Notes under the pieces: model-generated
What the model was told of the DNA's origin: nothing
The model's input: only the letters and a program-made list of their open reading frames with translations
Database searches by the model: none
Shown here: one piece after another, positions 38,761 to 51,040 of the stretch
Layout of the letters: each line of letters begins with the position of its first letter
Numbering within the stretch: position 1 is the stretch's first letter
Made by a program: the position numbers and the translations under genes
Assembly (NCBI GenBank): GCA_013396755.1
Contig: VWZF01006903.1
Location: 1,746,871-1,810,870, forward strand
DNA length: 64,000 nucleotides
Reading direction: 5' to 3'
Source of the DNA: Sclerurus mexicanus
Lineage: Eukaryota > Chordata > Aves > Passeriformes > Furnariidae

Positions 38761-41700
38761 CTCCACATGTGGCCCCCAATCTGTTTAGGATTGTTAAAAT
38801 TCCTGGATATTGTAGTGCCTTCCCCAGAGAACCCTGGGAAGAGCTATGGACAGCCTGGACCAGATGGGATGCCAGTGACTCCAGCCAGCAAAGGCAGAAA
38901 AGAGGACAGCAGTTAACTCCTCCTCTGCTGGCCACCACGGAGGAGGTCTGGGCAGGGAAATTAGTGCAGGCTGCTTTCCAACTCCACAAAAGGCAGTTTT
39001 TAATTCAAAGCTCCTGAGAGCAAACTACTGCAGCCCATGGGGACAAACAAAGCAAGGACAGATAATCACACCCTTCTGAGAAATTGTTCAGTGCTGTAGG
39101 TGGAAATTTGTGTGGTTTGCAAACCCCTCTGGGTATGCAGAGGAAGGAGGACTCCCAGGAGCACAAGAGGAAGGTGAAATACAGTAAATGAAACTAGTAC
39201 CTACGAGATCAAAGGTCCATAGGTCAGATCAAACGTGTTTTTAAAAAGCCCACGGAATTGCACAGGATCAGGGAGCATTCCTCCAGCTGCATGGCATTCA
39301 GCAGGCCCGTTCTTGATTCAAGAGCAGGAGTCTGGCTGCTCAGCATTCCCTGCCCCTCTCTAACTTGCCACTGAAAGTAGCCAGCCTGACACTTCAGAAC
39401 CTCCACCACGGGAAACACTTGGATGCTCCTTGCCCACAGGGTGGATTAGTTCTATTTATACAAGTTTAATCCTTTGGTGTATAAAACAAGCAACAGTGCA
39501 GCTAAAAACAAAATACAGGATTACCCTATTAAAATGGTACACTGATCACAGATGCCACTTTGTTCCTCCCGTGACTTCCTTAACTGAGGTAGCCAGTGGA
39601 TTTTAGGTAAACTGTAAACCCCACCTTATTTTTCCATACCTGCCCAAAGTGTTATGCTGCTTGGATGACTTGAAGGGAATTCTGTAGGTGTTTTCTAAGG
39701 CATTATTTAACAGAACTTAACTTAAGATCCTGAAAGCCTAGGGGCACAGTGAAAAGAAAAGGAAATGAAAACAGCAGCTCAGGACTTTCAGTGTGTTTTC
39801 CTCTAATTCATAAAGAAGCTGTTAGTCTAATACTGACTTCTGGCTGAGGACTTGAAGATTTTTCTGTTGCACTGAATTTACACTTGCGGAGGAACAAATT
39901 CTATCACAACATATAAGGACTTTTCCCATTAAGATGGATATAGTAACCTCACACATCCTGCAAGATCAGAGCTTTGCACAGGAAATATCTCCTACATCAT
40001 ATCCATCATCTCTTGACAGACTCCTCTGACTAATTACAACCACTCTTAAAAACACGGAATATGAAGACAGCAAGGAGCAATCCTGTGTCCATAATCTTTA
40101 GTTTGTCACTTACTAAAAGACCCTTCAAGACAATCTTTAATTTCAACAGCAAAAAGATCATTTTCAAGTGCCAGCATCTTACCCTGGAAAGAGAACTCTA
40201 AGCAAAAACTCATGTAATGTTAGTAAATACAGCAATCATCACTGTATAATTCTCAACACAGATGTGCCATAATGGGGACTATAGGTCCAAAACGAAGGTC
40301 ACTGGCTTTTTATCCTACAAAACCACTATGTACGGGACAACCCACCTGCCTCCTAAACAGTCCATTCCCATAGTCTCACCTGGGTAGAGGCTACAGGAAA
40401 ATTTCAAGAATGCTTTTGACTTATGAGCAATTCCCTGTGTCTCCTGCTTATTAATGCCTCTAAATAGGAACAGACTAGGGCTTTTCTTGTCGGACAGTCC
40501 TCTGAGTGCTTGTGCATCACCAGGATTTGACAAAGCCCGGGAGCAATAAAAGGAGCTGCCCCACTGTCGTACCCTCTGTAGGTTTTAAGTGCCAGACTTA
40601 TGCTTAGTCTTGCCTTTCACAGCTTCAAAGCAAAGTGTGATTCTTTCTGGAGCCCAGCTGTGCATCTGAGTATATTTTTTGAGTGATAATAACCAGAAGT
40701 ACCTTAGCTTCTCAAGGACATACTAGCTCCTGAAACTATCAAGCAATGATTTGGATAACCTCTCCACCTGGGAGGGGACTTGTACAAAAATTCGCACTAC
40801 CCTTTTTCACAGCCAAAAGGACAAGTCAGAAGTCAGATTCTTTTGCCAAGAGGAATAAATTGCAACTTGCAGCCATGAAAAAAGCAAATGCATGTGGATG
40901 CTATAATTGCCCCATCAGACATCCCATTACTTCAGCTTGGGGCTATGAAGATAGTTTATACATGCAAATAAGCTCACAAAGTATATTGCAGGCAGACAGG
41001 TAGCTGGGAACCAAAGACAATTCCAACTCAGTCGTTCACAGGATACATGTGTGCACATGTAAGAGACAGAAAAGGAGAATACTACTTGTCTTATAACTGA
41101 AAGATTAGATTTCTCTTTTCCCATGCATTTTTAATGTGCTTACAGGGTTTCATGAAACAGAACTCCCTGGGCAGGGCTGGGGGCACAAGGAAGTTGTCTG
41201 TGCTTGGGAACTGCCAGAGTTACAGCTGGCATGGGATGGGACAACCATGCAGACTTGTTACCACTGTCCCCTTTATCATACTTCAGGGGAGGACTAGAGC
41301 AGGTTCCTGATGAAGGTGACCCAACCAGCTCAAAGGTAGGTTGCCAGGGCAGGGGAATTGCTTAATCAGAAACACATATGGTCAGTTTTTTGCATCTCTC
41401 ACATTTGTGAGAGGTGTGGATGGCCAGCAGGGTTGGAACAGATGTAGGATCTCTGAATAACCAGCTTAAAAGTCAGCAACAACTCAGCTCTAAGCCTGCT
41501 CAATACAGACTACATTTTTCTAATGCGAAGGCTGTTGTACCAATTTTGTGTGAAATCAAGGGGTTGATTTATCCCTGTTCTAAGTCCTTTGAGTTCAATA
41601 CAAGTCATGAATTTAGCTCTTAGCTTTGTCCATAGAGAACACTGTTTTTTCCCTTTGATTCTGCTTCACTGAATCTCTGTTTATGAGCATGCATCCTGCT

Positions 41701-43599
41701 CCAGTAAAGCATGTTAGCAGACACATGAGAGAAACTTGAGAGGAACTGGACTACTTCCACACTTAAACCATCACTGGTCTCTGTCACCTGACATCCTTGC
41801 CCCTGTTTTATTCAGTGGGAAACTGGCAGCTCCCTCAAGCATTGAAATGATGGCCAAAGCAAAGACTCCCGCTGTCTTTCCTGGAAGCTGAACTGCACTG
41901 TGGGTAACAGTTTGTCTTGATGGCAATGGGGAGGTTTGGGGAGGGTGAGACAGTGAATCCATCCCTTCTATAACAAAAACATCCACTCTGTCCAGATTGA
42001 CTAGGAATTTTACCAGACATGAGCAACATCTGCTCCTGAGCCCTGCCCAGAGTTCTTCCTACTTAAATCATTTTACTTAACACTGGTTACTGGTCTGCAA
42101 TTCTCCTTGCTGGCTTCAGTCCACAACTCCCCCCAAATTCTCAGCAAAGCCAGACTACAGTCCCTGTACTTATATTATGGCAAGTATTTTTTCTCTCATG
42201 CCCTGTTTTCAGGGCACATTTTTGATGCACCTCATTTGACCTACACTTCCCTCTTCTAGGTCTACTCTGGGACCTCACCCAGCTTTGCAGCACCTTTTTC
42301 TCACACTTCTTTTCCATTAGGGAAACAGTTTGCTTCTGGCTAGGGACTTACTCTTTGGCTAGTTCCCAGATCTCTTACACAAACATTACCTGTTCTGTAT
42401 TTCCCACCAGAATGATGGTTTGTCTGAAAGATCCTATTTACCCTACTTGTGCTAGTTTTCTAGCATACATCCTTCAACGTCCCTTCCTAGCTCCACAGTG
42501 CCAATACTCTGATCATACATACAGTGCTTGTATCAAAGCTCCCACATGCTGTCCCTTTTTAAAAGCCCAGTTGCTCAGCAAAACATTTGGTGAACATCCT
42601 AATTATTCCTGACACCTTCTGCAGTGAGAGTAAACACACTGCAAATATTTCTCTCCCTTGCATCAGTTGATGAGTGAATTTACATTTCCAGAAGGATCTG
42701 CTATGCAGGATCTGTTGAAGCCCCTCTCTACTTCTCCCTCATTTGGTCCTCTTCCTAGAAGACTTTCAGTCCTGGGAAGGTTTAAATAATATATCAACAA
42801 GTCCATGGAGACAATGCTAAAGGGTTACTGCAAGTCACTCTCTTCAAACACTGATCAAGAGACTTTATTTAAAAATAAATAAAAGGCCTAGCCTCCCTAC
42901 TATACTCTGTCTGTACCCTCTGGAAATTGCCTGCTTGGAAGCTCATGCAGCTTCCTAGGGCTTGCCTTTCTGAGCAGACAGGGAGGACTCCAGGGTGTCT
43001 TTCCTGGCTTCTCAGGATAAGTATAACAAGCAGCATGCGAATCCTGGCCATAAACTGCTCTCACTCAGCAGGAGTGGCCTCAAAAAGGATCATGGCTTTG
43101 CTACAACTTCTTTGTAGCCCCAACAAGCATCAAGCTTGCTGTGAGGCATTTCTCATGCGCCCTTTTCCTGCCTCCTCCCTCAGCTGCGCTGCTTTCACCT
43201 CAGAAATACTGCCCCAGCACTTGCAGAGTCTCTTTCTTACACAGCCTCTGCAAGCCAAGAAAACCGCTCAGCTCTATTCAGGAGATTCCTGACAGCCTTC
43301 AAAGAATTGCTAACTCCAGTCTGCCTAAAAAAAACACAGAGCATTCTCCCCTCTTACAGCTTTTCTGCCTTCCCTTCCTTCTGAAGTCAGCACCTGTTGG
43401 GCCCTAAAACAACACACCAGAAGTGAAGTATACCTGAAACTATCTGCAGCCTCTGCCGTGGCAGGGAGACCGCACACTCCTTGGAAGTGCTAACAAAACC
43501 AGCTGCTAACACAAAACCAGCTTCCTAGAGCAGAGTGGGGCACCCCCGGCTGGCTCGGATTAAGGGCTAACAAGGGTTAACAGTGTTTGCTGCTCTCCC

Positions 43600-43760
43600 C
43601 ATCTCACCCCCTCCTCCTCACTGCGCGTTTCAGTCACAGACCTGCTCCCTGGCCAGCGCTGCCGGGATTAGGCTGCTCCAGCAGCCGGGCTGACGCTCCG
43701 TCCAGAACAGGGTCCCGGGCTCTGGAGGCGGCACAGCCGAACTGCTGCACAGCCCTCCAG
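43600..43760 (+). promoter_or_regulatory. CpG-rich candidate promoter of the NDNF-like gene
   Basis: About ten CpG dinucleotides fall within roughly 120 bases (43621-43740), including GCGCG, CCCGGG and several GCCGG, in a neighbourhood almost devoid of CpG. It lies 2.3 kb upstream of the start codon and just before a strong splice donor at 43973. I see no convincing TATA box. Local CpG retention implies an unmethylated germline element, most simply the transcription start of the NDNF-like gene. Confidence 0.45.
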
Positions 43761-43972
43761 AGGGAACCCAAGAACTGAAGGAGCAACAGCCAGCACTTTA
43801 GTAACTATGTCTGTACAGGAGCCATATGGAAAAATCAGTTCTGTCCTGTTGAACTGGTTGCAGAGTTTTCATTTTCATCTGCCTACAGAGATCTGAAAAG
43901 CCTATGTTGTTTTATGACTTTTTGGCGAAGAAGGCAAGTGGTCTGTGGATCATCTGGCCAAGAACACAATAG
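43761..43972 (+). other. NDNFL: Candidate non-coding first exon of the NDNF-like gene
   Basis: The segment ends in a consensus donor (ACAATAG|GTAAGC at 43972/43973) immediately downstream of the CpG-rich block. The first coding exon starts with a strong acceptor and only eight bases of leader before ATG, so at least one upstream untranslated exon must exist. NDNF genes also begin translation in their second exon, to my knowledge. The left edge (transcription start) is a guess. Confidence 0.35.
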
Positions 43973-44120
43973 GTAAGCACAATACTGTTTGTGTAACATT
44001 TCCAAAAGTCTGAGAACGTATCATTTGTGTAATGGAGTGAAAACAGCATTTAGGATGATGTTCTCTTTGGGATAAGCTGATTATAGGTTTGTTGATCTCT
44101 TGGTTTGTTTGTTTTCCCAG

Positions 44121-44242
44121 ACAAGAAAAGCTGAGCTGCTGTGATATCAATGTGGTTTGCAAGATCCTGTCATTTAAGCAGCAGAAAGACCTTTTTTTAA
44201 TCCTCTCCAAAGAGCAGAGCAACTCAGATTCCACTGTTGAAG
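44121..44242 (+). other. Candidate extra or alternative exon in intron 1
   Basis: A pyrimidine-rich acceptor (GTTTGTTTTCCCAG at 44107-44120) and a donor (GAAG|GTAAAA at 44242/44243) bracket 122 bases. One frame is open across the whole segment (40 codons, containing LSFKQQKDLFLILSKEQ); the other two are closed. It could be an alternative 5' untranslated exon or chance. I do not recognise the peptide. Confidence 0.25.
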
Positions 44243-45982
44243 GTAAAACAAAATATTTGGGGTTATACTGTAAATCTGTAAGTTATTATTAAACTGCAAG
44301 AATAACTAAGTGGCAAAGTAACTCTGAGTCATAAGGAAAGCTCTGCTATAAGAACATTAAAAATGGAATTGATATAGAAATCTAACTATTCTCTCAACTT
44401 TTTCAGGTGGTTGTTTAATTGTGCATTCAATCAGGTGCTAAAAATATTACAAACAGTATACCAACTTCATTTGGACATTCAGATAACCTATTTGTGATAA
44501 TTTCTGTAATATCTGATACTAAAGACATGCTTTACTTGGGGAAATGACAGATTTTGTACATAAGAACCTACAGATGTGTTCAATAGAATGTTTAAATGCG
44601 TATGTTTGAAATGGATTTAAAAAGGAACAGGTCCTTTTGTAAAGTCACTTTAATTGCAATGGACAGCGAATCTGCTGAACTGTAGATTTGGCTGCCTAAA
44701 GTGCTCCACACATTTGCAGGCACCATGAGGAAAGGGCTGATCTCAAATAATAGTAACAAATAACTGAGCCTTTGTCTTTTGTGCTCTCTTCTATCATTAG
44801 CCAATAATCAGATTTGACCAAGATCTTTAGTCTTTGCTGCTTCTAAGATGCAATAATACACTTTTCCCTCAAAAAAGGGATCTTGCTCACAGAGCTCCCT
44901 CTGCTTTCCAAATCCCTGAGCTACAGCTAGCACCTGTACTAAAGGTCTATACCCTTTCTACTTCTGTACTTTCCTTTTTCTGGAACTGGATCTGCCAGAC
45001 AAGAGTTCTACGCATACTCATGACCTCATACAGTAGCATACTGTCAAAGTTCTTGTCCAAATGGGAGTCTCCTGTCTGGGTAACTCTAGGCAATGTACAA
45101 TTAATATAACCATTTAAATAATGTCAGCATTTGCTGATGACTTTTGGGACTGCTTGTGTACTTTTCTCTCAGATTCCAAGGTGATAATACAGACTCCTGG
45201 AAAAAGGGACATACCTGATTTTTAAAAATCTCTTATCAGAGTGAATACAAAATAGTTGTTCCAGTGAGCAACAAATGCTGAGACAGGTAGAATTGATGCA
45301 GGTATGAAAATGATGGGCAATACAAGAATCTAAGAACAAGATTACTGCCCTACAGTAATAAAGCCTTCCTTCAAATGAGATACACAAAGACCTTAAACCT
45401 CCTAAGTTTCAGTTTAGGGATTGTTATCCAGGATTCTCCACTTTTCATCTAACAGCTCTTAATAAGTTCGGCCAATTCTCTTCTCTACACATACCTACAG
45501 TCACAGTGGATGAAATAAAAATTCAATGATCTCTGACAGAACAGCAGAAACAGCATTTGGGATATGGTGACCTCCTGTGAGTTTGAAAGTGACAGTTCCA
45601 TTATAAATAGCCTTGAAATTTCAGAAATGAACACTATAAACTAGAAAAAGAACATTTTAATGTAATTCCCCACTCTGGCAGCAGTAGAAAATTTTTATTG
45701 TAACTGTCTTGTGATATTGCACTTGTGCTACATTGACCGTATTTTCATATAGTGAAAGACTTCATAGCAGTTTTTGTCATTAAATCTTTACAGAGAAATC
45801 CTCTGAGAAATATTTCTCTGAACTTTAAGCAATTTAGCAAAATGGAGAGTGGCACTGTTTGAATGCCTGGCTTGCTGTGATTATGATAAATACCAGTAAA
45901 GGCACAGAGTATCACTGATTATTTTCCCTGCAATGACAGCAGTTCCTATTCACTCTTTTCATCTCACTTTGCAGTACTGAAG

Positions 45983-48900
45983 ATGTCCCAGCTCAAGTTT
46001 TATCTGCCCCTCCATATTCTCCTGGCAGCTTGCTTGTGCCATTCCATAAAAGCACCCACCACCAGTTCCCAACAGAGCTTCAAGACTGGTCTCTTCAATT
46101 TCTACCACTCCCTGATACTTGCTGATGGTAAGGAAACTACAGTTCACCTGCTGAAGGATATACCCAAAAGGTAAGAGCAAATCAGCCACTCCTGTTCTCA
46201 GATACTTCCCTATGATGCTGGTAGGTGCATACCACCAGCAAGAGCCAAAAATCTTTATGCCCCTGCAGAGCTCTGCCAGTGCACACTGAAATTACAGAAA
46301 AAAGCCCCACTGCTTAAGTGCCATTCCATTGTCCAGAATCTGGAACAAGACTGAGATGAAGTCCAGGCTCATATACACAGTTGAGGCAGCTTTGTGGTGT
46401 TTGTCTGAGGAGCAGCAGCAGAGCTGATACACAAAGGGTGGGCTCCAGCAGCAAATGGTTGTGTCACAAACAGCCTGCCTTCAGGACTACAGACATATCA
46501 GGCATCCTACAGTCATGGTAAAACAACAATTTTACCTAGCAAATTAACTATCTCCCAAATCAGTAGAACATCTGCACAGACATCAGAAAAACTGACAGTG
46601 TCCTGCATACTTGTGGCACTACAACTTACTAAGATCAAAAGTGCTTTGCATATGAGAATCGGACAGTTTTTCTTCCCCAAAATACCTGCAAAGCTTCCTG
46701 CCATACCTGGATATGTGGGTGCTCTAGATATTACAACTGGTGCTGTATCTTGGGTAGCAAAGATCAGTCTGCTTGTTTGGGAAGAGGCACTTTGAGGGGT
46801 TTATTCAGACTCCACTTGGGACAGTGACCAACACATACAGATTTTTGACATAGACCCAAGTGGTCATGGAACAGAGGGTGAGCCAGATGGTTCAGTCTTC
46901 TTATGTATTGCACAGAAAGAAGCCATGGCACATGTTATATAATGTGATGATGCTCACAAGAGCAAAACTAGGAGATCTCCTTGTTAAAGGAAAAGGGGCT
47001 TTGAAATCTCCAAGGAGAGGGATTTTTTCCTATGCTCCTGTGGCATAACATTAACAAGGCAATTAGAAAGCAAACCCCCTTGAGTTCAGCATGATCAGGT
47101 AAGGTTCTTATGAACCCCAGTCATCCAGACGGGAAGCCAAGAGATGGCAAGTTTTGGGTTAGAGTAAAGGACTCAACATTGTGGAACCGATTCCAGTGAA
47201 TCAGTAAAGTTTGACTCCAGCCCAGTAGCCATACCCTGAAAGTAAGCCAGACCTCTAGGCTGACAGGATCTATCCATAATGACTAGGCTTGTCTCACTAA
47301 TGAACAAAAAAAACCCTTCAATTACCTTCATTCAATCACAGAGTGAATGACCCAAGTTCAAACATTTCTGTGGCTATATACAGTCCGCATAAAAAGCTGG
47401 GCTTCTTTTAGGCAGGAATCCAAACCTCACCAAAGAGGCCGATGTCACTTTGTACTGCTCTTGCATAGCTGCCTTTGACATGAAGGCAATTAAGGTAGAA
47501 CTGAGGTGGATGAAACTGCCATTGACATCTAAAATTGCTCAGGACTGGCTCAAGCCAGTCTGTTGCATCCACTTCATCTGACACCCAGGAAGACCTAGAT
47601 ACACAAACACACCAGAGGGAGGATAGGGTCCAAGAGCCTTCACTAAATTCCAGTCAAAAACCCTGTGGGAAAAGTGTTCAAATCCCCCAGAGTTAGGCAA
47701 CAGGTGGTTATCTAGAAGGCAGTCAAGCTACATCAATTCCATGATCCAAAACAACCAGCTAAGTACTGAGATATGATATTCACCTGAAGCATGATAAAAT
47801 TCAGAAGGAAAAATATTGCCTAAGATAAGCAAGCAAATCTTTCAGCAAATATCTGTGGATTAGAAAAAACCCCACACCATGTATTTCTCACACAGCTGAA
47901 GATTTCAGACATTCACCATCCCTTTGTGTTGATGCACCTCAGAGAACAGCCATTTCTACCCAGAGCAAAGTGACCCACATTGGAATGGCTGATTACAAGG
48001 AGCCTCATGTGAACTTGAATGCCCTGACACTTTCCCTGTTTCCAATCCACATTTACAGGTACTACTTTGTTTTGGAAGAAAGCAGAGTCCTTTCACCTTT
48101 CACAATAACAGTGACCCCCTGTGATGTTCCCATTGAATGGAGCATACTTGTGCACAAGGCTTCAGCAAGTTTCCTAGGGAAAGAAACACAAGGTAAGACC
48201 CTCAGTGTGTCAAAGCAGAGGCAAAGAAAGTTATTCCTAGGGAATTGTACTACAGGAAACTCCCCACAAGCCTAAACACCTCACACTTCCCTCTCCTTTA
48301 AACTGGCAGGGACTGACCCTGTCTCCATGTGTGAAACACCGGCGCTGATCAGATTTTGCCCTCAAGTACATTGAGGATTATACGTGGGAAAAAAGTCTAC
48401 CTCTAAGGTTAATATTGGGAACAACTCTGGGTCTTCAAGGCTGCACAAACACAGATCAACTTCCTAAGCTCTTTGTACTGGGCCAAACCTCCCTCTGCTG
48501 CCTCAGCTCTTTTTCTGTGGCTTAGGTCACTTGACAACAGTCATTTGCTCCCCATAGCAAAGCAGAGAAGATTTATCCATTTCTTCTTCTAGGATTACCA
48601 TCTACCATGGCAGTGTGCATTACACTGCCAGGAGCCTAAAAGACAATGTTTCTCTTGCACTTTTTTTCAAATTAATGTTTCAAACTAATAATCTAAAAGC
48701 CACCACTAACAACTCTTACATGTCAAGTAGGTACACCTGACTGAGTTGAAATTATATTCCTTTGAATTGCTAAGTTTTCCCTCATCATAGGAGGCAATGG
48801 CACAAAACTAAGTCAAAGAAAACTCCTACCAAAAATGAGTCTCCTCAAAGTCGAGTACCCTAAGGGACAGCTAATGAAAGAAGATAATTGTAGGGACATC

Positions 48901-50527
48901 AGGCATGATACAAGTTAACCTTTTTGCAAGCTGTGGTTTCATAATAACGGTATTTTTTAAAACAATTCTACAGCTGCACAGCTAAAATAAAAGCTTCTCA
49001 AATGTTATTTTAATAAATTGCCAGTTGTAACATATTTTTACTAAAACAATTTTAGTTATTATTGTTTTCAAGAAGAAAATATGATGTTCCCTCACATATG
49101 AGCAGTAAGACCTCTATGATGTGCTTTATTTCACACCTGTACAACAGAAGTTTCAAGTCTGCTTTCTGCCTGCAGGTGAGCATGATACACAGGAGGTCTC
49201 CAAATCTCAGAAGGCTCCGAGTATGGTGTCCACCATTTTTAACTACAAGGGAAATTCTGTCGAGACTTACATGGGTATGTCTTCCCACGCTGCCCTTTAC
49301 ATGCTCGAGTTCCTATCCACTGAGCGAGACACGCACATTACCGTGTACTTAACAACCGACACAACATCTGGGCACCTCTACCCAGAGCTTCCAATGGATC
49401 CACGCATAGATGTTGTTGGCGTCGGGCATACAACAGTGACTCTGACCTGGAAACACAGCCCTTCTGTCTTGCAACATCGAGAAAACATCCAGTACTGTCT
49501 CCTAGTTAATGAAAAGCACAACTATAAGAGCTTATGTGCTGCTGAGACAGCAATCAGATCCTCTGGAATGAAACTGCCACCTACACTGGCTTTGTCCCTC
49601 TCCCCATACCTTCTTGAGCCACAACAGGTGATGATATTATCCAACAGTGAACTGAGCATCATCAACAAAGCGAGCAGTGGGGAGGTCCGGCAGATATGCC
49701 TGGGTACCAAGAACACTTACACAGTGCCCGCCCTCAGTCCCAGCACTCAGTATTACTTTGATGTCTTTGTCGTCAATCTCCTTACAAATGCCAGCGCCGC
49801 TTACACTGGGACATTTGCAAGAACCCTGGAAGAACCTGAACCTAAGGTGATGGAGCTGAAAGATGGCAAAGTGATTCAGGTAGTCCTGGATGGGAAAAAG
49901 CAGAAATCATACAGTCTGCAGTACCAGGCAAGGCACAAGAAAATACAATTTACCTTTCAGTTGTGTCGTGGCCAAGTACAGGTTCACATAACAAAGAATG
50001 GCAAAACAGTGGCATCAGAAAACATCTCAGGGCTGAGGTATTTCTCTCTGAAGGGAAAGGTGCTGGACACGTATTTGGTGCAGCTGAGGTCCACAGAGGA
50101 ATCTAACTCTTCAGTGAAAGTACAGGTGTCCCCCCATTTCCACAAGCCCTTGTTCCCACTTCTTCCAGAGAGCTTAAAAATAAAGTCCTTCAGTAAGCTG
50201 AGAACCTGCAACTCTGTGACCATCGCCTGGCTGGGAACACAAGAGGAGAGCAAGTACTGCGTGTACAAGAGAAGGATTGAAGAAGATCAAGTCTGGAGGG
50301 AACTGCAGAGTGCAGACAGGTGCTCTGGACCTGAATCTCGGCACAAATCAGAGAAAGTGCTGTGCAAGTATTTCTATGATCTAAATCTCCAGCGAGCTGT
50401 CACCACAGAGACCATCCAAGGACTGGATGCAGGGACACTTTACTTGTTTGATGTTTACCTCTTTGGGCCATCTGGCATCCCTGTCAGATATCACAGCAAA
50501 GTTGTGAAGACCAGGAAAAAATGTTGA
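45983..50527 (+). CDS. NDNFL: NDNF-like secreted protein (NDNF paralogue)
   Basis: There are three coding exons: 45983-46170, 48059-48192 and 49176-50527. Donors are AAAAG|GTAAGA and ACAAG|GTAAGA, acceptors TTTACAG|G and CCTGCAG|GT. The splices interrupt codons for Arg63 and Gly108 in matching phase. The product is 557 residues. Residues 1 to about 24 are a signal peptide (hydrophobic LPLHILLAACLC). NDNF-family signatures follow: DIPKRYYFVLEE (58-69), ITVTPCD with an EW pair after it, YPELPMDPRIDV (176-187), TVTLTW (194-199), QYCLLVNEKHNYKSLCAAE (213-231), an FN3-type TQYYFDVFVVN (298-308), LRTCNSVTIAWLGTQEES (449-466), a second FN3-type LYLFDVYLFGPSG (529-541) and the KVVKTRKKC terminus. Sequons lie at N312, N390 and N418. 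NDNF itself is 568 residues, secreted, glycosylated and active in neuron survival and migration; the fly homologue Nord modulates BMP signalling. Central divergence from remembered NDNF points to the paralogue. ATG 45983 is the only start consistent with a signal peptide. Confidence 0.92.
46171..48058 (+). other. NDNFL: Intron between first and second coding exons of NDNFL
   Basis: This 1,888-base GT-AG intron opens GTAAGAGC and ends ATCCACATTTACAG. I see no transposon insertion, RNA gene or nested coding sequence; internal frames are at most about 65 codons and look random. Confidence 0.85.
48193..49175 (+). other. NDNFL: Intron between second and third coding exons of NDNFL
   Basis: This 983-base GT-AG intron opens GTAAGACC and ends with a pyrimidine-rich TGCTTTCTGCCTGCAG. 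Its last 150 bases are AT-rich. An open frame continues from 49121 into the exon by chance and is not the start of the protein. Nothing else is recognised inside. Confidence 0.85.
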
Positions 50528-51040
50528 AGGTTTTAAAAAAAAGTTAAGTGACTGAATGAAGACTCATCAAAATCTACACCAATCCATATCATAGCCCATG
50601 CAGTTTAAAATGTGCTGAAACAAGAAATTTAAAGCTGTAATATTCTCCTGAGAAAAATGTCTTAGTTGTCTAGATCATTCACTTTTACTTCTCTCCTGTG
50701 TAAGGTGAGGTTTTTAGTTTTCCTGTCTCATTCAGACATCAAAACCAGACCTGTGAAACAAACCCATACACGTGGAAATAAAATACCCTACTGGCAGCCA
50801 TGAGAAATAGACTGGTTACTTAAAATGCTTCTGAAATCCAGTACAGAACTGATGGGAAATGCCTCACAAGAAGCACACTATTTTCAATTTCCAGAGAGCT
50901 TTCCACTTTAACTCATGCAGTTAATGAAATGAGAAACCCCTACAAGTCAGGATACTCTTGAGAAACTGAACTTCCTCAGTGCTTGAAGAGAGGTGGAGGG
51001 AATAAGAAATAAAAAAAAGCAGTGGAACTGGTGCAAAGCT
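50528..51040 (+). terminator. NDNFL: Candidate 3' UTR and poly(A) signals of NDNFL
   Basis: Canonical AATAAA hexamers follow the TGA stop at 50777-50782 and 51008-51013. The first has no obvious GT-rich downstream element; the second is followed by a GTGG/GGTGC stretch. Either could define a short 3' UTR of roughly 270-510 bases, and a longer UTR cannot be excluded. Confidence 0.4.

Larger units (their letters stand above)
36247..43586. other. Intergenic DNA upstream of the NDNF-like gene
   Basis: No coding gene is supported. The stretch holds AT-rich, homeodomain-motif-dense blocks at 37.02-37.28 and 38.46-38.76 kb, which are candidate long-range enhancers of the downstream gene. The remainder is unremarkable unique sequence with frames below about 120 codons. 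Confidence 0.6.

Noticed and set aside
38920..38931. CTCF-like CTCCTCTGCTGG
   Set aside because: Only 10 of 12 core positions fit, weaker than the sites reported.
49121..49175. Upstream in-frame ATG before the last NDNFL exon
   Set aside because: It lies in the intron, before a strong acceptor at 49174-49175. Translation from it would lose the signal peptide and the exons encoding the conserved N-terminus.
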